Shown one piece after another: positions 1 to 8,674 of a stretch of DNA of 64,000 nt. Each line of letters begins with the position of its first letter. Positions within the stretch are counted from its first letter, which is position 1. Made by a program: the position numbers and the translations under genes. The notes under the pieces are model-generated. The model did no database searches, was not told the origin of the DNA, and worked only from the letters and a program-made list of their open reading frames with translations. The DNA comes from Avispirillum sp959601495. Lineage in GTDB: Bacteria > Bacillota > Clostridia > Oscillospirales > CAG-272. The stretch is from assembly GCA_959601495.1 (NCBI GenBank), contig CAUGPT010000009.1, forward strand, positions 4,764 through 68,763, read 5' to 3'.

Positions 1-2
1 AC

Positions 3-2390
3 GCATTTTCATATGCGGTCAGAGACAAATATGACAATAACTACTATTACGACGGGTTGATCGACGACTTTCCTCTCAGGAACGATAAATACGTTGCAAA
101 CGTCTACAAAGCTGCCGGAACGGAGGCGCCGGGAAAAAGCGAAATGCTGAGGGCCGTGAACGTGGGTGTAACCGGAACGGATTATACCCTTGAGGTGGAG
201 ATATATAAAAATCTCTCTTCTCCGTACGGTACGGAAAATGCGCCCACAGCGGGAGGGGAGTCCGTCTATAAAACAAGCGCACACTTTGCATACGGCGGAT
301 ATGTGACGGTTCCTATAGACGGTCAGATAAGTCTTTCTGCCGGAGAATGGTTTTCTGTAATAGTGCGGATAACTGCGGGGTCTGCAAAAATTCGCCTCTG
401 CGGGAAAAACGGCAAAAATCTGTCGTACGCGGGCACGTCTTACGGCTTTTCGGAGATGGGCAACTATGTGGGGAGAATCAAGGCACTTACCAAGATTTGC
501 AGCGATCCCGATGACAAACAGCCAACCTTTACAAATCTTGTGGTGCTTGCGAAGTTCAGCGATGAGGCGGAATTTATAAACGATGTGTATGAGGGAGCAA
601 GCGTTAAGCAGATCATTGACAACACATACAACCGCGCCGCATATTCCGTGCGTGATTACTTTGCCTCGCTTTCAAACGGCAAAGCACAGGTGCGCACGCT
701 GTTCCTTTTTGACGGGAATGGCTCCGTAACTCTTTCCAAGCCGCGCGGATACTACGCCGAAAAGGACGAATTTAACCCCGGCGGTTATGATCCGGGACAG
801 GAGAGCCTGCGCTCCGCCGAGCTGCGCGGGGATTGGGCAGACGCGGTAAACGCCGCCGTAACCGACGGAAACAGACCGACGGATATTTACGGTAACACCT
901 ATGCAATGAGTGAGCTTGATAAGAACGGCGACGGAAAAATTGACTGCATTACCGTAATATATAAGCCGACAACTCAGAATATAAGCGTCGGCTGGAGCGC
1001 ACCGCTATGGGACCATAAGTTTTACAATACCTTAATCAGTGCTTCGGAAAACGGTAAAACTATTTTTAGTGACGCTTATGTTCAATTGACGCTTTCGTAT
1101 GCAACAGCCTCCGGAGATTCGGTGCTGTATAGGTCGGACGACGGGCTGCCCATAACGTCTCTCGGCAAGATATGCCACGAAACGCTGCACGTCTTCGGGC
1201 TCAGAGATTTATACCGATCGGACTTGTCCAGTGAGGTATACTTTATGTCGGCAATGGGAAAACCGATTTCTCCGGTTGCACAGTATATTTCGGTGAAGGA
1301 GCGCGAGTCCCTCGGCTTTTTAGGAGAAGACGAGCTTTCGGTTCTTTCCCGAAACGGCACATATACGTTGAAGGCGGCGGCACCGTATTCCGAGGGAGTC
1401 GTCGGCTACAAGCTTGAAATACCGGATACAGGAAAGACGCTGTATCTCGAATACCGTAATTTCGAGGGTAGCGTCAACAAGTACGACACAAAGTCGAAAA
1501 CACTTTATTCCTGCCGCACGGGAGAACTCATAAAAGGGCAGACGCTGAAAAGCGGCCTTGTCTGCTATCTTGCCAAAAGCGGGGTAAGGTTTCCGTCCAA
1601 CATGGGCAGCACAAACGAATATGTTGTTGTTTCAAACGGCATTTACGGAACAAAATCCGATTCGGCAGTGGGACCCGGAGAAAGCCTTGACATAGCCGGC
1701 GGCATTACAGTTACCGTTACGGGTCTTACAGAGACGGAGCTGCAGTTCGAAATAGAGGGAGTCGGAGAATCGGCACATACGCACGATCTGAGGTTTGTGG
1801 AAGCAGTCAGTGCCACCTGCACGCAGACGGGGCTTTCGGCGCATTATGTCTGCGCGGGCTGCGGCGCATATTTCGCCACCGACGACACAAACAACCCCGT
1901 TGATCGGGAAACGCTTGTGCTGCCCGTCGACCCGACGGCGCATGACTACGCAAACGGTGTATGCACGCGGTGCGGCGCAAAAGAGCCCGGCGCGGTGTAT
2001 ACTCTGACGACGGACGCCGGGACAACTGAGCACCGCGCGGGGGACACCGTAAGAATATCCGCCGAAGCGCTGTATACCGATAATAATGTCAGGTACCGTT
2101 TTGTCGGCTGGAGCGGGGATACCGAAGTGCTCGGCGACCCGGGTGCCGCGCAGTGCGAGTTTGTCATGCCCGCGAGAAACATTACTCTCAAAAAGAATTA
2201 TATAGGTATCGGTGATGTAGACGGAGACGGCATCGTTAATGCCATAGATCTGAACCTTATGAGGCGGGCGGCAGTCGGGCTTTACGATAGAAACGACAGC
2301 ATGGACATAAACGCGGACGGCGGTTTTAACGCCATCGATATAATTCTGTTCAGAAGAATGCTTATCGGTCTGTACACTCCGCAGAAATAG
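3..2390 (+). CDS. Secreted M6-type metallopeptidase with lectin-like and dockerin domains (5' truncated)
   Basis: The reading frame is open to the window's left edge, so the true start lies outside; numbering here is from the TTG at 57. Residues about 1-110 resemble the lectin-like domain often found beside clostridial C1 peptidases. Residues about 150-430 look like an M6 (immune inhibitor A-like) peptidase, with the zinc motif HETLH at 374-378 followed by V-F-G-L-R-D. Two Cys-x-x-Cys repeats follow at about 600-660, then a beta-rich repeat (RFVGWSGD). Residues about 718-777 are a type I dockerin with two Ca-binding repeats (GDVDGDGIVNAIDL and MDINADGGFNAIDI). The dockerin implies docking on a cohesin scaffold outside the cell. 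A C1 peptidase domain could precede the lectin-like part. The family assignment rests on motifs only. Confidence 0.8.
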   Translation, partial: AFSYAVRDKYDNNYYYDGLIDDFPLRNDKYVANVYKAAGTEAPGKSEMLRAVNVGVTGTDYTLEVEIYKNLSSPYGTENAPTAGGESVYKTSAHFAYGGYVTVPIDGQISLSAGEWFSVIVRITAGSAKIRLCGKNGKNLSYAGTSYGFSEMGNYVGRIKALTKICSDPDDKQPTFTNLVVLAKFSDEAEFINDVYEGASVKQIIDNTYNRAAYSVRDYFASLSNGKAQVRTLFLFDGNGSVTLSKPRGYYAEKDEFNPGGYDPGQESLRSAELRGDWADAVNAAVTDGNRPTDIYGNTYAMSELDKNGDGKIDCITVIYKPTTQNISVGWSAPLWDHKFYNTLISASENGKTIFSDAYVQLTLSYATASGDSVLYRSDDGLPITSLGKICHETLHVFGLRDLYRSDLSSEVYFMSAMGKPISPVAQYISVKERESLGFLGEDELSVLSRNGTYTLKAAAPYSEGVVGYKLEIPDTGKTLYLEYRNFEGSVNKYDTKSKTLYSCRTGELIKGQTLKSGLVCYLAKSGVRFPSNMGSTNEYVVVSNGIYGTKSDSAVGPGESLDIAGGITVTVTGLTETELQFEIEGVGESAHTHDLRFVEAVSATCTQTGLSAHYVCAGCGAYFATDDTNNPVDRETLVLPVDPTAHDYANGVCTRCGAKEPGAVYTLTTDAGTTEHRAGDTVRISAEALYTDNNVRYRFVGWSGDTEVLGDPGAAQCEFVMPARNITLKKNYIGIGDVDGDGIVNAIDLNLMRRAAVGLYDRNDSMDINADGGFNAIDIILFRRMLIGLYTPQK

Positions 2391-2528
2391 CGCGGGCTTT
2401 TGGCTGTACGGATAAGCCGTCGAGTAAAAACGGCGGCGTACGGCACAGAGACGCCGCGGCAGCCTTGCCGCCGCCGGAGAGTGCGCCGCAATGCATGAAA
2501 AGGCGCGGGTGCGGCGAATGTATGTAAC

Positions 2529-2545
2529 TTGTATAAATAATACAA
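2529..2545. promoter_or_regulatory. Short perfect palindrome upstream of lipoprotein gene
   Basis: TTGTAT-AAATA-ATACAA is a 6+5+6 inverted repeat 16 nt before the lipoprotein start. It may be an operator or just an AT-rich promoter element. No confident -35/-10 pair was assigned. Confidence 0.3.
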
Positions 2546-2560
2546 TTTACGGAGGATGTT

Positions 2561-3316
2561 ATGATGAGAGTATCGGACAAAGCAAATATCAGGCGCACTG
2601 CCTCGTTTTTGCGCGCGTCGGCGGCACTGCTGATCTTGGCATGCCTTTGCGCATCTCTTTGCTCCTGCAAAATGATCGTGGCAAAGTTTCGTCCCGGAGC
2701 GCAAAAAAACGCCCAATGGATGTCTGAGGACGAAAACTTTTTTGTGGCATCCGACGACGGCGGAAATACATACGGATACGCAATCGTAAACGGCGAGAAG
2801 ATGCCGTTCAGCGCCGATTTCACAAGCATGGGAGCGGTAAATGTCATATGGCTTACGGGCGACGGCGATTATATCGGATATGAATATGAGCGGTGGTATG
2901 CGCTGGCATGCATCAGAAACAGTTTTGAATTACATGTCAGCTCCTCATCGCTTTTCAATGCCGGCGAAGATCTTGTATTACGCAGGCTGAAGGACAGCGA
3001 AAAGATCGACTATGAGCTGCCATCGTCCTCATCTGACAAAGACAGCGCCGCATTTGAGAATACCATAGATAAAAACGCCGTGACCCTGCGTCCGGTCATA
3101 GAGGGACACACTGACGGCACGGATGATAAAGGCGATTCGTACATAATGGCTGCCGGAATTCTTAAATACGGCATAAAGGAAATATGCGACCCGCGCATTA
3201 TGACAGACTACGGCGGGCTCATAACCGTAGAATTTACCGACGCCGAAGGCACGGCGTACAGCCTCACATACGACATTGATGAACACAAGGTCGTAAAGAT
3301 CGGCAGCATCGGGTAG
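2561..3316 (+). CDS. Predicted lipoprotein of unknown function
   Basis: 251 residues. A GGAGG ribosome site lies 5 nt before ATG 2561 (a second ATG follows directly). The N-terminus has basic residues, a hydrophobic stretch of about 20 residues and a lipobox-like L-C-S-C ending near residue 36, so it is probably lipid-anchored outside the membrane. The mature part is acidic and rich in Asp, Ser and Gly, with no motif I recognise. The last 80 residues contain alternating hydrophobic beta-type patterns (GLITVEF, YSLTYDI). It is followed after 35 nt by the CAT-like gene in the same direction and may share its transcript. Confidence 0.7.
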   Translation: MMRVSDKANIRRTASFLRASAALLILACLCASLCSCKMIVAKFRPGAQKNAQWMSEDENFFVASDDGGNTYGYAIVNGEKMPFSADFTSMGAVNVIWLTGDGDYIGYEYERWYALACIRNSFELHVSSSSLFNAGEDLVLRRLKDSEKIDYELPSSSSDKDSAAFENTIDKNAVTLRPVIEGHTDGTDDKGDSYIMAAGILKYGIKEICDPRIMTDYGGLITVEFTDAEGTAYSLTYDIDEHKVVKIGSIG

Positions 3317-3351
3317 AGCACACGGTGCAAAGATTTATCCGGAGGATGAAA

Positions 3352-3984
3352 ATGAAAGAGATAAATATGGACTCATGGGGCAGAAAAGAGATATTCGACT
3401 TTTTCTCAACGGTGTCAAATCCGTTTTACATGGTAACGTTCCGCCTTGACGTGACCGAACTTTACCGATACGTCAAGGCAAACGGACTGTCGTTTTACTA
3501 TTCACTCATATATCTCTGCACAAAGGCGCTTTGCAGCGTGCCCGAGTTTATGTACGTCATACGAGGCGGCATGGTCACAAAGCTTGACGGGCGCATCCCA
3601 AGCTTTACCGATCTCAGGCGCGGCAGCGACTGCTTTCACATCGTCACAATGCCCGCCGAGGGCACAATGCGTGATTTCTGCTGCAACGCGGCAGAGCGCA
3701 GCGCTGCGCAGAAGGGATTTATTGACTATTCGTCACAGTCGGACGGGCTTATATATTTTTCCTGCCTGCCGTGGGTGGATATGACAGCGCTTACCAACGA
3801 AAGAGATCTCGCAGCACCCGGGGCGAGAGACGACTCTGTTCCACACATTGCATGGGGAAAATATGTGAAAAACGGCGATCGGCTGGAGCTGGGTGTGTCC
3901 GTTGAGGTAAATCATCGGCTGATAGACGGCGTTCATATCGGCAAATTTGCCACGGAACTTGAACATCTCATAAGATCACTGTGA
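3352..3984 (+). CDS. Chloramphenicol acetyltransferase-family protein
   Basis: 210 residues, the usual size for the CAT family. The start was moved to ATG 3352 because GGAGG (3341-3345) lies 6 nt upstream; an in-frame GTG at 3325 precedes that ribosome site. CAT enzymes transfer acetyl from acetyl-CoA to a hydroxyl, forming trimers with the catalytic His at the subunit interface. The active-site motif near the C-terminus reads N-H-R-L-I-D-G, so the general-base His (about residue 188) and Asp-Gly are kept, while the first His of the usual HHxxxDG is Asn. Many gut clostridia carry such CAT-like genes without chloramphenicol resistance, so the substrate is uncertain. It is followed by a strong terminator. 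Confidence 0.8.
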   Translation: MKEINMDSWGRKEIFDFFSTVSNPFYMVTFRLDVTELYRYVKANGLSFYYSLIYLCTKALCSVPEFMYVIRGGMVTKLDGRIPSFTDLRRGSDCFHIVTMPAEGTMRDFCCNAAERSAAQKGFIDYSSQSDGLIYFSCLPWVDMTALTNERDLAAPGARDDSVPHIAWGKYVKNGDRLELGVSVEVNHRLIDGVHIGKFATELEHLIRSL

Positions 3985-3997
3985 CTACAGGCGCAAA

Positions 3998-4035
3998 AAG
4001 CGCCGTGCCGCGACCGATGCTGCGGCACGGCGCTT
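3998..4035 (+). terminator. Intrinsic terminator-like hairpin after CAT-like gene
   Basis: Perfect 14-bp stem AAGCGCCGTGCCGC with a 10-nt loop; the T-run after it is weak. Confidence 0.7.
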
Positions 4036-4097
4036 ATCTGTTATGCTCAACGACAGTACCCCCGCCAACGGCGTAATAACGAAATTATAAATTGTAC

Positions 4098-4126
4098 TTT
4101 ACAAATTAAACAGAATATGGTAGTAT
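4098..4126 (+). promoter_or_regulatory. Promoter of the licC-like operon
   Basis: TTTACA (4098-4103), 17-nt spacer, TAGTAT (4121-4126). Transcription from here would give a leader of about 190 nt before the start codon at 4322. Confidence 0.6.
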
Positions 4127-4131
4127 ATTGT

Positions 4132-4300
4132 CGCAGGCAGTCTGCCGAAGCTCTGTATCGGCAGAACGCCTCGATAAAATAATGTTTCATACAGCCGCAG
4201 ACACAAAGCGTTTTTGAACGCGGGCGTGCCTGCGGCATCAGTCGTCGTAAAATAAGCGATAATTGTTCATGGAGACGCTTTTTGCGTTTCTCGGTGAACA
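4132..4300 (+). ncRNA. Structured 5' leader of the licC-like operon
   Basis: Three nested or consecutive pairings are visible: CGCAGGCA (4132-4139) with TGCCTGCG (4227-4234); TCTGCCGA (4141-4148) with TCGGCAGA (4158-4165); and a composite hairpin TGTTCA (4264-4269)/TGAACA (4295-4300) enclosing GAGACGC/GCGTTTC. The last hairpin ends just before the ribosome site. I do not recognise a known riboswitch class. It could be a riboswitch, an attenuator-like leader or a stability element. Confidence 0.45.
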
Positions 4301-4321
4301 AATGAAAGGACAAAAAACAAA

Positions 4322-5212
4322 ATGGCACTTACACGTAAACAGTTTGATATTCTGGCGGCGCTTGCCGACTCGGAAAAGGCGCTGACTCAGCGCGAGCTTG
4401 AAAAAACGACGGGACATTCCCTGGGCACGGTGAACAAAACGGCAAAGGATCTTTCAGCCCTCGGCTACATCGAGGACGGCAAAATAACCGTCTCCGGCGC
4501 GGACGCCCTTGAGCCGTACCGCGCGAAAAGAGCGGTGTTTATCGCCGCAGGCTTCGGCTCACGCATGGTGCCCATAACGCTCAACACTCCCAAGCCCCTT
4601 GTGCGCGTTCAGGGCGAGCGCATAATCGACGGCCTTCTGGATGCCTGCCTTGCCGTCGGCATAAACGAAATATACATAGTGCGCGGCTATCTTGCAGAGC
4701 AGTTCGATCAGCTTTTGTACAAGTACCCCATGATACGGTTTCTGGAAAACCCCGCATACAACGAGGCAAACAATATTGCCTCCGCAATGTGCGCGCGTTA
4801 TATGCTCTCAAACGCCTATGTGTTTGAGGCGGATCTGCTTATAAGCAACCCGAAGATAATCACAAAATATCACTACACCTCCGATTTTCTCGCCATCAAA
4901 AAAGACAGATCGGACGACTGGTGCTTTGATGAGGAGAACGGCGTGATCACAGGCGAGCACGTGGGCGGAACGAACTGCTGGCAGGTCGTCGGCATATCGT
5001 ACTGGAACGAGGCGGACGGACATAAGCTTGCGGCGGATATTCCCAAGACATTTTCCTCTCCCGGCGGAAAAGAAAGGTACTGGGAGCAGGTCCCCCTTGT
5101 GTTCTGCCGCGATCGTTATTCGGTGGAGATACGCGAGTGCGTTGAAAGCGACATTATCGAGATAGACACTTTCAGAGAGCTGAAAGCCATCGACAAGACA
5201 TACGACGTTTAA
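4322..5212 (+). CDS. HTH-fused sugar/choline-phosphate nucleotidyltransferase (LicC-like)
   Basis: 296 residues. Residues 1-60 form a winged-helix domain (TQRELEKTTGHSLGTVNKTAKDL). Residues 70-296 are a nucleotidyltransferase of the LicC / CTP:phosphocholine cytidylyltransferase type, with the nucleotide-binding signature AAGFGSRMVPITLNTPKPLV and Asp pairs later (E-A-D-L at about 176). LicC activates phosphocholine to CDP-choline for decoration of surface polymers. The N-terminal HTH fusion occurs in several gut Firmicutes. Downstream are an APC permease and an EamA transporter, as in lic-like loci, but the choline kinase (LicA) is not in the window. The substrate could also be another alcohol or sugar phosphate. 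Confidence 0.75.
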   Translation: MALTRKQFDILAALADSEKALTQRELEKTTGHSLGTVNKTAKDLSALGYIEDGKITVSGADALEPYRAKRAVFIAAGFGSRMVPITLNTPKPLVRVQGERIIDGLLDACLAVGINEIYIVRGYLAEQFDQLLYKYPMIRFLENPAYNEANNIASAMCARYMLSNAYVFEADLLISNPKIITKYHYTSDFLAIKKDRSDDWCFDEENGVITGEHVGGTNCWQVVGISYWNEADGHKLAADIPKTFSSPGGKERYWEQVPLVFCRDRYSVEIRECVESDIIEIDTFRELKAIDKTYDV

Positions 5213-5227
5213 TAAAGGAGATTTCGC

Positions 5228-6685
5228 GTGGATAATAAAGAGAATACGGAACTGAAGCGCCAGCTTAACCCCATTTCAGTGTGGGCGATAGCTTTCGGCT
5301 GCATAATCGGCTGGGGTTCGTTTATAAACCCGGGCAAAAAGTTTCTGCCCAACTCCGGCGTCGCGGGAACGGCGATCGCCATGGTGCTCGGTGCACTTGT
5401 CATGGTCATCATAGCGTTTTCGTATGCGTACATGGTTCCGAAATATCCGAAGGCGGGCGGAGAGTTCACGTTTACCAAAATGAGCTTCGGCAAGAATGCC
5501 GCATATATCTGCGGCTGGTTTCTCGTCGCCGCGTATCTTACAAACGTGCCCATGAACTCTACCGCGATAGGACTCATCGTAGACGGCATCGACGGCAGCG
5601 CCGATATACTGAAATTCGGTTTTCACTACAGCATTGCGGGCTTTGACGTGTGGATGGGCGAGATGATTCTCGCCATGGGCATACTGATAGCCTTCGGCGT
5701 GCTCAATATACTGGGCGTGAAAAAGGCGGGCGGAGTACAGACCGTACTTGCGGCGCTGCTTGCGGTATGCGCCTTTACGCTTTGCATCGCGGGCATCGTT
5801 TCCGCAAAGGCAAAGGGCATAAATATGGAGCCTGTCTGGGGCTTTGACAAGGCGGCGGCTGCCGCCGCGGGAGCGGACGGCACGGATATTTCCCGCTTTG
5901 CCCACAGCGGAGGGAGCGGCATAGCAACTGCAATACTTGCCACATTTGCCATAGCTCCGTGGGCATTTGTCGGCTTTGACACCATACCGCAGGCTGCGGA
6001 GGAGTTCCGCTTTTCCTACAAGAAAGTCATGGCAATAATGCTTGTGGCAATAGCCTTCGGCTGCTTTGTGTATATTTCCAACAACACAGTTGCGGCAGCG
6101 GCGCTTGAAAACTGGCCCGAGAGGGTCATGGCGGGCGAATGGGTGCTGCTTGTGGCGGCTCAGGAGCTGCTGGGCACCTTCGGGACAGTGCTTATCGGAG
6201 TCGGAGTATCCTGCGCCGTGCTTTCGGGTATTATGGGCTTTTATCTCGCGTCCAGCAGACTTATGTATTCCATGAGTCGCGACGGTTATCTCCCGGCAGT
6301 GTTCGGCAAGATTGACCCCCGCTTCGGCACTCCGAAGAACGCAATGATATTCTGTATAATCATTTCACTGTCGGGACCCGTTCTCGGCAGAGAGGCACTG
6401 GGGTGGTTCGTGGATATGTCCGCTATCGGCGCCTCCATCGGCTACCTTTTCACCTGCGCGTCGACCGTGGTCACCATGAAGCGCGACAAAGACGGCAGCG
6501 CGCCGCTCAAGGTCTGCGCCGTTGTGGGCTGCATATTCTCGGCTGCATTTATGGTGCTGCAGCTTATACCCATCCCGGGACTTCGCGGCGTTCATTTCGG
6601 GCGCGAAAGTTATATAATGCTCGGTGTCTGGGTGCTTATAGGCACAGTGTTCTGGATGAAGCAGAGAAAACGCTTCGCCGCCTGA
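5228..6685 (+). CDS. APC-superfamily amino acid/amine permease
   Basis: 485 residues, starting at GTG 5228, 7 nt after AAGGAG and only 15 nt after the nucleotidyltransferase stop, so translationally close. About twelve hydrophobic segments run through the protein. The first helix region (IAFGCIIGWGSFINPG) matches the glycine-rich helix 1 of the amino acid-polyamine-organocation family. It should import an amino acid or amine across the membrane. Position inside a lic-like locus suggests that it feeds the same surface-modification pathway, for example with choline or an amine. That substrate link is inference. Confidence 0.8.
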   Translation: MDNKENTELKRQLNPISVWAIAFGCIIGWGSFINPGKKFLPNSGVAGTAIAMVLGALVMVIIAFSYAYMVPKYPKAGGEFTFTKMSFGKNAAYICGWFLVAAYLTNVPMNSTAIGLIVDGIDGSADILKFGFHYSIAGFDVWMGEMILAMGILIAFGVLNILGVKKAGGVQTVLAALLAVCAFTLCIAGIVSAKAKGINMEPVWGFDKAAAAAAGADGTDISRFAHSGGSGIATAILATFAIAPWAFVGFDTIPQAAEEFRFSYKKVMAIMLVAIAFGCFVYISNNTVAAAALENWPERVMAGEWVLLVAAQELLGTFGTVLIGVGVSCAVLSGIMGFYLASSRLMYSMSRDGYLPAVFGKIDPRFGTPKNAMIFCIIISLSGPVLGREALGWFVDMSAIGASIGYLFTCASTVVTMKRDKDGSAPLKVCAVVGCIFSAAFMVLQLIPIPGLRGVHFGRESYIMLGVWVLIGTVFWMKQRKRFAA

Positions 6686-6723
6686 ATTTTTCGGCGGGAG
6701 TATATGACGATGCGCCCGTGCGA

Positions 6724-6752
6724 TTGACAAGACGCATCGGCGGTAGTATAAT
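6724..6752 (+). promoter_or_regulatory. Consensus sigma-A promoter of EamA gene
   Basis: TTGACA (6724-6729), exactly 17 nt, TATAAT (6747-6752). The expected transcription start near 6759 is only about 10 nt before a 15-bp hairpin. Confidence 0.8.
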
Positions 6753-6767
6753 TAAATAAAGCAAAGC

Positions 6768-6803
6768 ACACTGCGGCGCGGCATCTTTGCCGCGCCGCAG
6801 TGT
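6768..6803 (+). terminator. 15-bp hairpin between permease gene and EamA gene
   Basis: ACACTGCGGCGCGGC pairs perfectly with GCCGCGCCGCAGTGT around a 6-nt loop, followed by ATTTTC. It could end the permease transcript. It also lies immediately downstream of the promoter at 6724-6752, so every EamA mRNA would begin with it. Confidence 0.6.
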
Positions 6804-6832
6804 ATTTTCAATGAGAAAGGTTTTGGCAAACG

Positions 6833-7714
6833 ATGCCCGGAGTGTCCGATAAATCAAAAGGAATACTGTATGTCATAACGGCGGCATTCGGCTTTTCGGG
6901 AATGTCGCTGTTTGTAAAGCTTGCGGGAGATCTGCCCGCGTTTCAGAAGGCGTTTTTCAGAAATTTCATAGCGCTCATTTTCATGACCGTTCTGATAATA
7001 AAAAACAAAGACGGATTTATACCGAACCGCGGCAGTATCCCAGCAATTCTGGGCAGAAGCGTTTGCGGCACAATAGGGCTGCTCTGTAATTTCTATGCGC
7101 TCGGCACGCTCAATCTGTCAGATGCCAATATGCTCAATAAGCTCTCGCCGTTCTTTTCCATCCTGTTTTCCGCCCTGCTTCTTAAAGAAAAGCCGAGACC
7201 CGTGCAGATACTGGGCGTTGCGGCAGCATTCGGCGGCAGTATGCTTATCATAAAGCCGGGATTTGACAATCCGGCAGTGCTTCCGGCGATCGCGGGCGCG
7301 ATGGGCGGACTGGGCGCGGGCGCGGCGTACACGTTTGTTCGTATGCTTGGCGAAAAGCACGAAAAAAGCCGTCGCATAGTATTCTGGTTTTCCGCTTTTT
7401 CGTGCCTTGTGTGTCTGCCGTTCATGATAGCGGGATATAAGGCAATGACATGGCTGCAGCTTTTGTATCTCGTGCTTGCGGGCACGTTCGCCTGCATCGG
7501 TCAGCTTGGCATCACAAAGGCGTATTTCCTTGCCCCCGCAAAGGAAATATCCGTGTACGACTATACGCAGGTCATATTTGCGGCGATCCTCGGATTCTTT
7601 GTGTTCGGCGACATACCGGATGCGGCAAGCGTTATCGGTTATGTGCTCATATGCGGCTCGGGCGTTTTCATGTTTTTGTACAACAACGGAAAACTGCGCC
7701 GCCGCAAAGTATAA
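6833..7714 (+). CDS. EamA/DMT-family transporter (LicB-like)
   Basis: 293 residues with about ten hydrophobic segments in two EamA repeats (first from residue 8, second from about residue 155). The family motifs FFRNFIAL and LLLKEKP are visible. Drug/metabolite transporters of this type export or import small metabolites; LicB of lic1 loci is a choline transporter of this family. Start ATG 6833 has a distant GAAAGG 13 nt upstream. The gene has its own consensus promoter and a 5' hairpin, so it can be expressed apart from the permease. The choline role is inferred from the neighbour LicC-like gene. Confidence 0.75.
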   Translation: MPGVSDKSKGILYVITAAFGFSGMSLFVKLAGDLPAFQKAFFRNFIALIFMTVLIIKNKDGFIPNRGSIPAILGRSVCGTIGLLCNFYALGTLNLSDANMLNKLSPFFSILFSALLLKEKPRPVQILGVAAAFGGSMLIIKPGFDNPAVLPAIAGAMGGLGAGAAYTFVRMLGEKHEKSRRIVFWFSAFSCLVCLPFMIAGYKAMTWLQLLYLVLAGTFACIGQLGITKAYFLAPAKEISVYDYTQVIFAAILGFFVFGDIPDAASVIGYVLICGSGVFMFLYNNGKLRRRKV

Positions 7715-7752
7715 ACGGCTGCCTTGCCGACTTACAGGCTTTCGGAGACAAT

Positions 7753-8415
7753 ATGGAAAAAATAAACTATCAGCTTGAAACGGACAAATATATAGAAGAA
7801 ATGCAGAGCCGCGGCGAGAGGGAAAAGCTTTTGCTGCACGCCTGCTGCGCGCCCTGTTCTTCGTATGTGCTTGAATATCTGTGCCGATTTTTCGATATCA
7901 CAGTATATTTTTCAAACCCCAATATCACGGACGAAGCAGAGTACGAGAAGCGCCTTGCCGAGCTGTACCGCCTCTGTTCCGAGGCGCCGTTTTGCAGCGG
8001 CGTCGATGTGGTGCGCGACCCCGCGGGTGCGGACGCGTTTTTTGAGGCGGTCCGCGGGCTGGGGGGCGAGCCGGAGGGCGGCTCGAGGTGCGAAAAATGC
8101 TTCAGGCTGCGCCTTGAAAGAAGCGCACAGTATGCCAAAAGCAACGGATACGGACTATTTGCCACAACTCTCACCGTAAGCCCGCACAAAAACGCGCAGC
8201 TTATAAATTCCATAGGCTTTGAGACGGCACAGAAATACGGCGTAAACTATCTCCCGTCCGATTTCAAAAAGCGCGGCGGCTATCAGCGCTCCATAGTGCT
8301 GTCGAAAGAATACGGAATATACAGGCAGCAGTATTGCGGCTGCGTGTTTTCATATATTTCCGCCGAGGAGCAGCGGAAAAATTCAGCCGCGAAAAAAGAG
8401 GGCGGGGAAGAATAA
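7753..8415 (+). CDS. queH: Epoxyqueuosine reductase QueH
   Basis: 220 residues. QueH reduces epoxyqueuosine to queuosine in the tRNA wobble position and replaces the cobalamin-dependent QueG. The diagnostic cysteines are present: HACCAPCSS (Cys31, 32, 35), RCEKC (113, 116) and the C-terminal QQYCGC (195, 197), which bind the iron-sulfur cluster and extra metal. The motif TLTVSPHKN is also typical. The start is ATG 7753 (GGAG 5 nt before). The open frame extends upstream over the EamA gene but without a ribosome site. It sits 38 nt after the EamA stop. No other queuosine genes are in the window. Confidence 0.93.
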   Translation: MEKINYQLETDKYIEEMQSRGEREKLLLHACCAPCSSYVLEYLCRFFDITVYFSNPNITDEAEYEKRLAELYRLCSEAPFCSGVDVVRDPAGADAFFEAVRGLGGEPEGGSRCEKCFRLRLERSAQYAKSNGYGLFATTLTVSPHKNAQLINSIGFETAQKYGVNYLPSDFKKRGGYQRSIVLSKEYGIYRQQYCGCVFSYISAEEQRKNSAAKKEGGEE

Positions 8416-8469
8416 TTTCGTCAGAGCGCGCGGGCGTTGGCTGTCCCGTCCCGGCGGCGCGGCTGCTAT

Positions 8470-8500
8470 GCACGCGGCGGAATACCGCGTGCGCTTTTTG
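8470..8500 (+). terminator. Terminator after queH
   Basis: GCACGCGG/CCGCGTGC 8-bp stem, 7-nt loop, followed by GCTTTTTG. Confidence 0.75.
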
Positions 8501-8527
8501 TTAACGGGCGAGTTTTTTCTCCCTTTA

Positions 8528-8556
8528 TTGACACGGTCTTTTTGTCATGATATACT
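8528..8556 (+). promoter_or_regulatory. Promoter of D-lactate dehydrogenase gene
   Basis: TTGACA (8528-8533), 17 nt, TATACT (8551-8556). No Rex-type redox operator was recognised beside it. Confidence 0.75.
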
Positions 8557-8674
8557 GCATCTTGAGGTGTATGACCTTTTAAAAAACGTTTTTTCGGAAA
8601 TACTTTAGTATATGGGCGGCGGTCTGTTCCCTCACCGCACGGACGCCCGAAAAACAGGAAAGGATCATTATATT

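Noticed and set aside
3352..3984. Functional chloramphenicol resistance gene
   Set aside because: Only family membership is supported; the HHxxxDG motif is altered (N-H) and such homologues often lack the activity.
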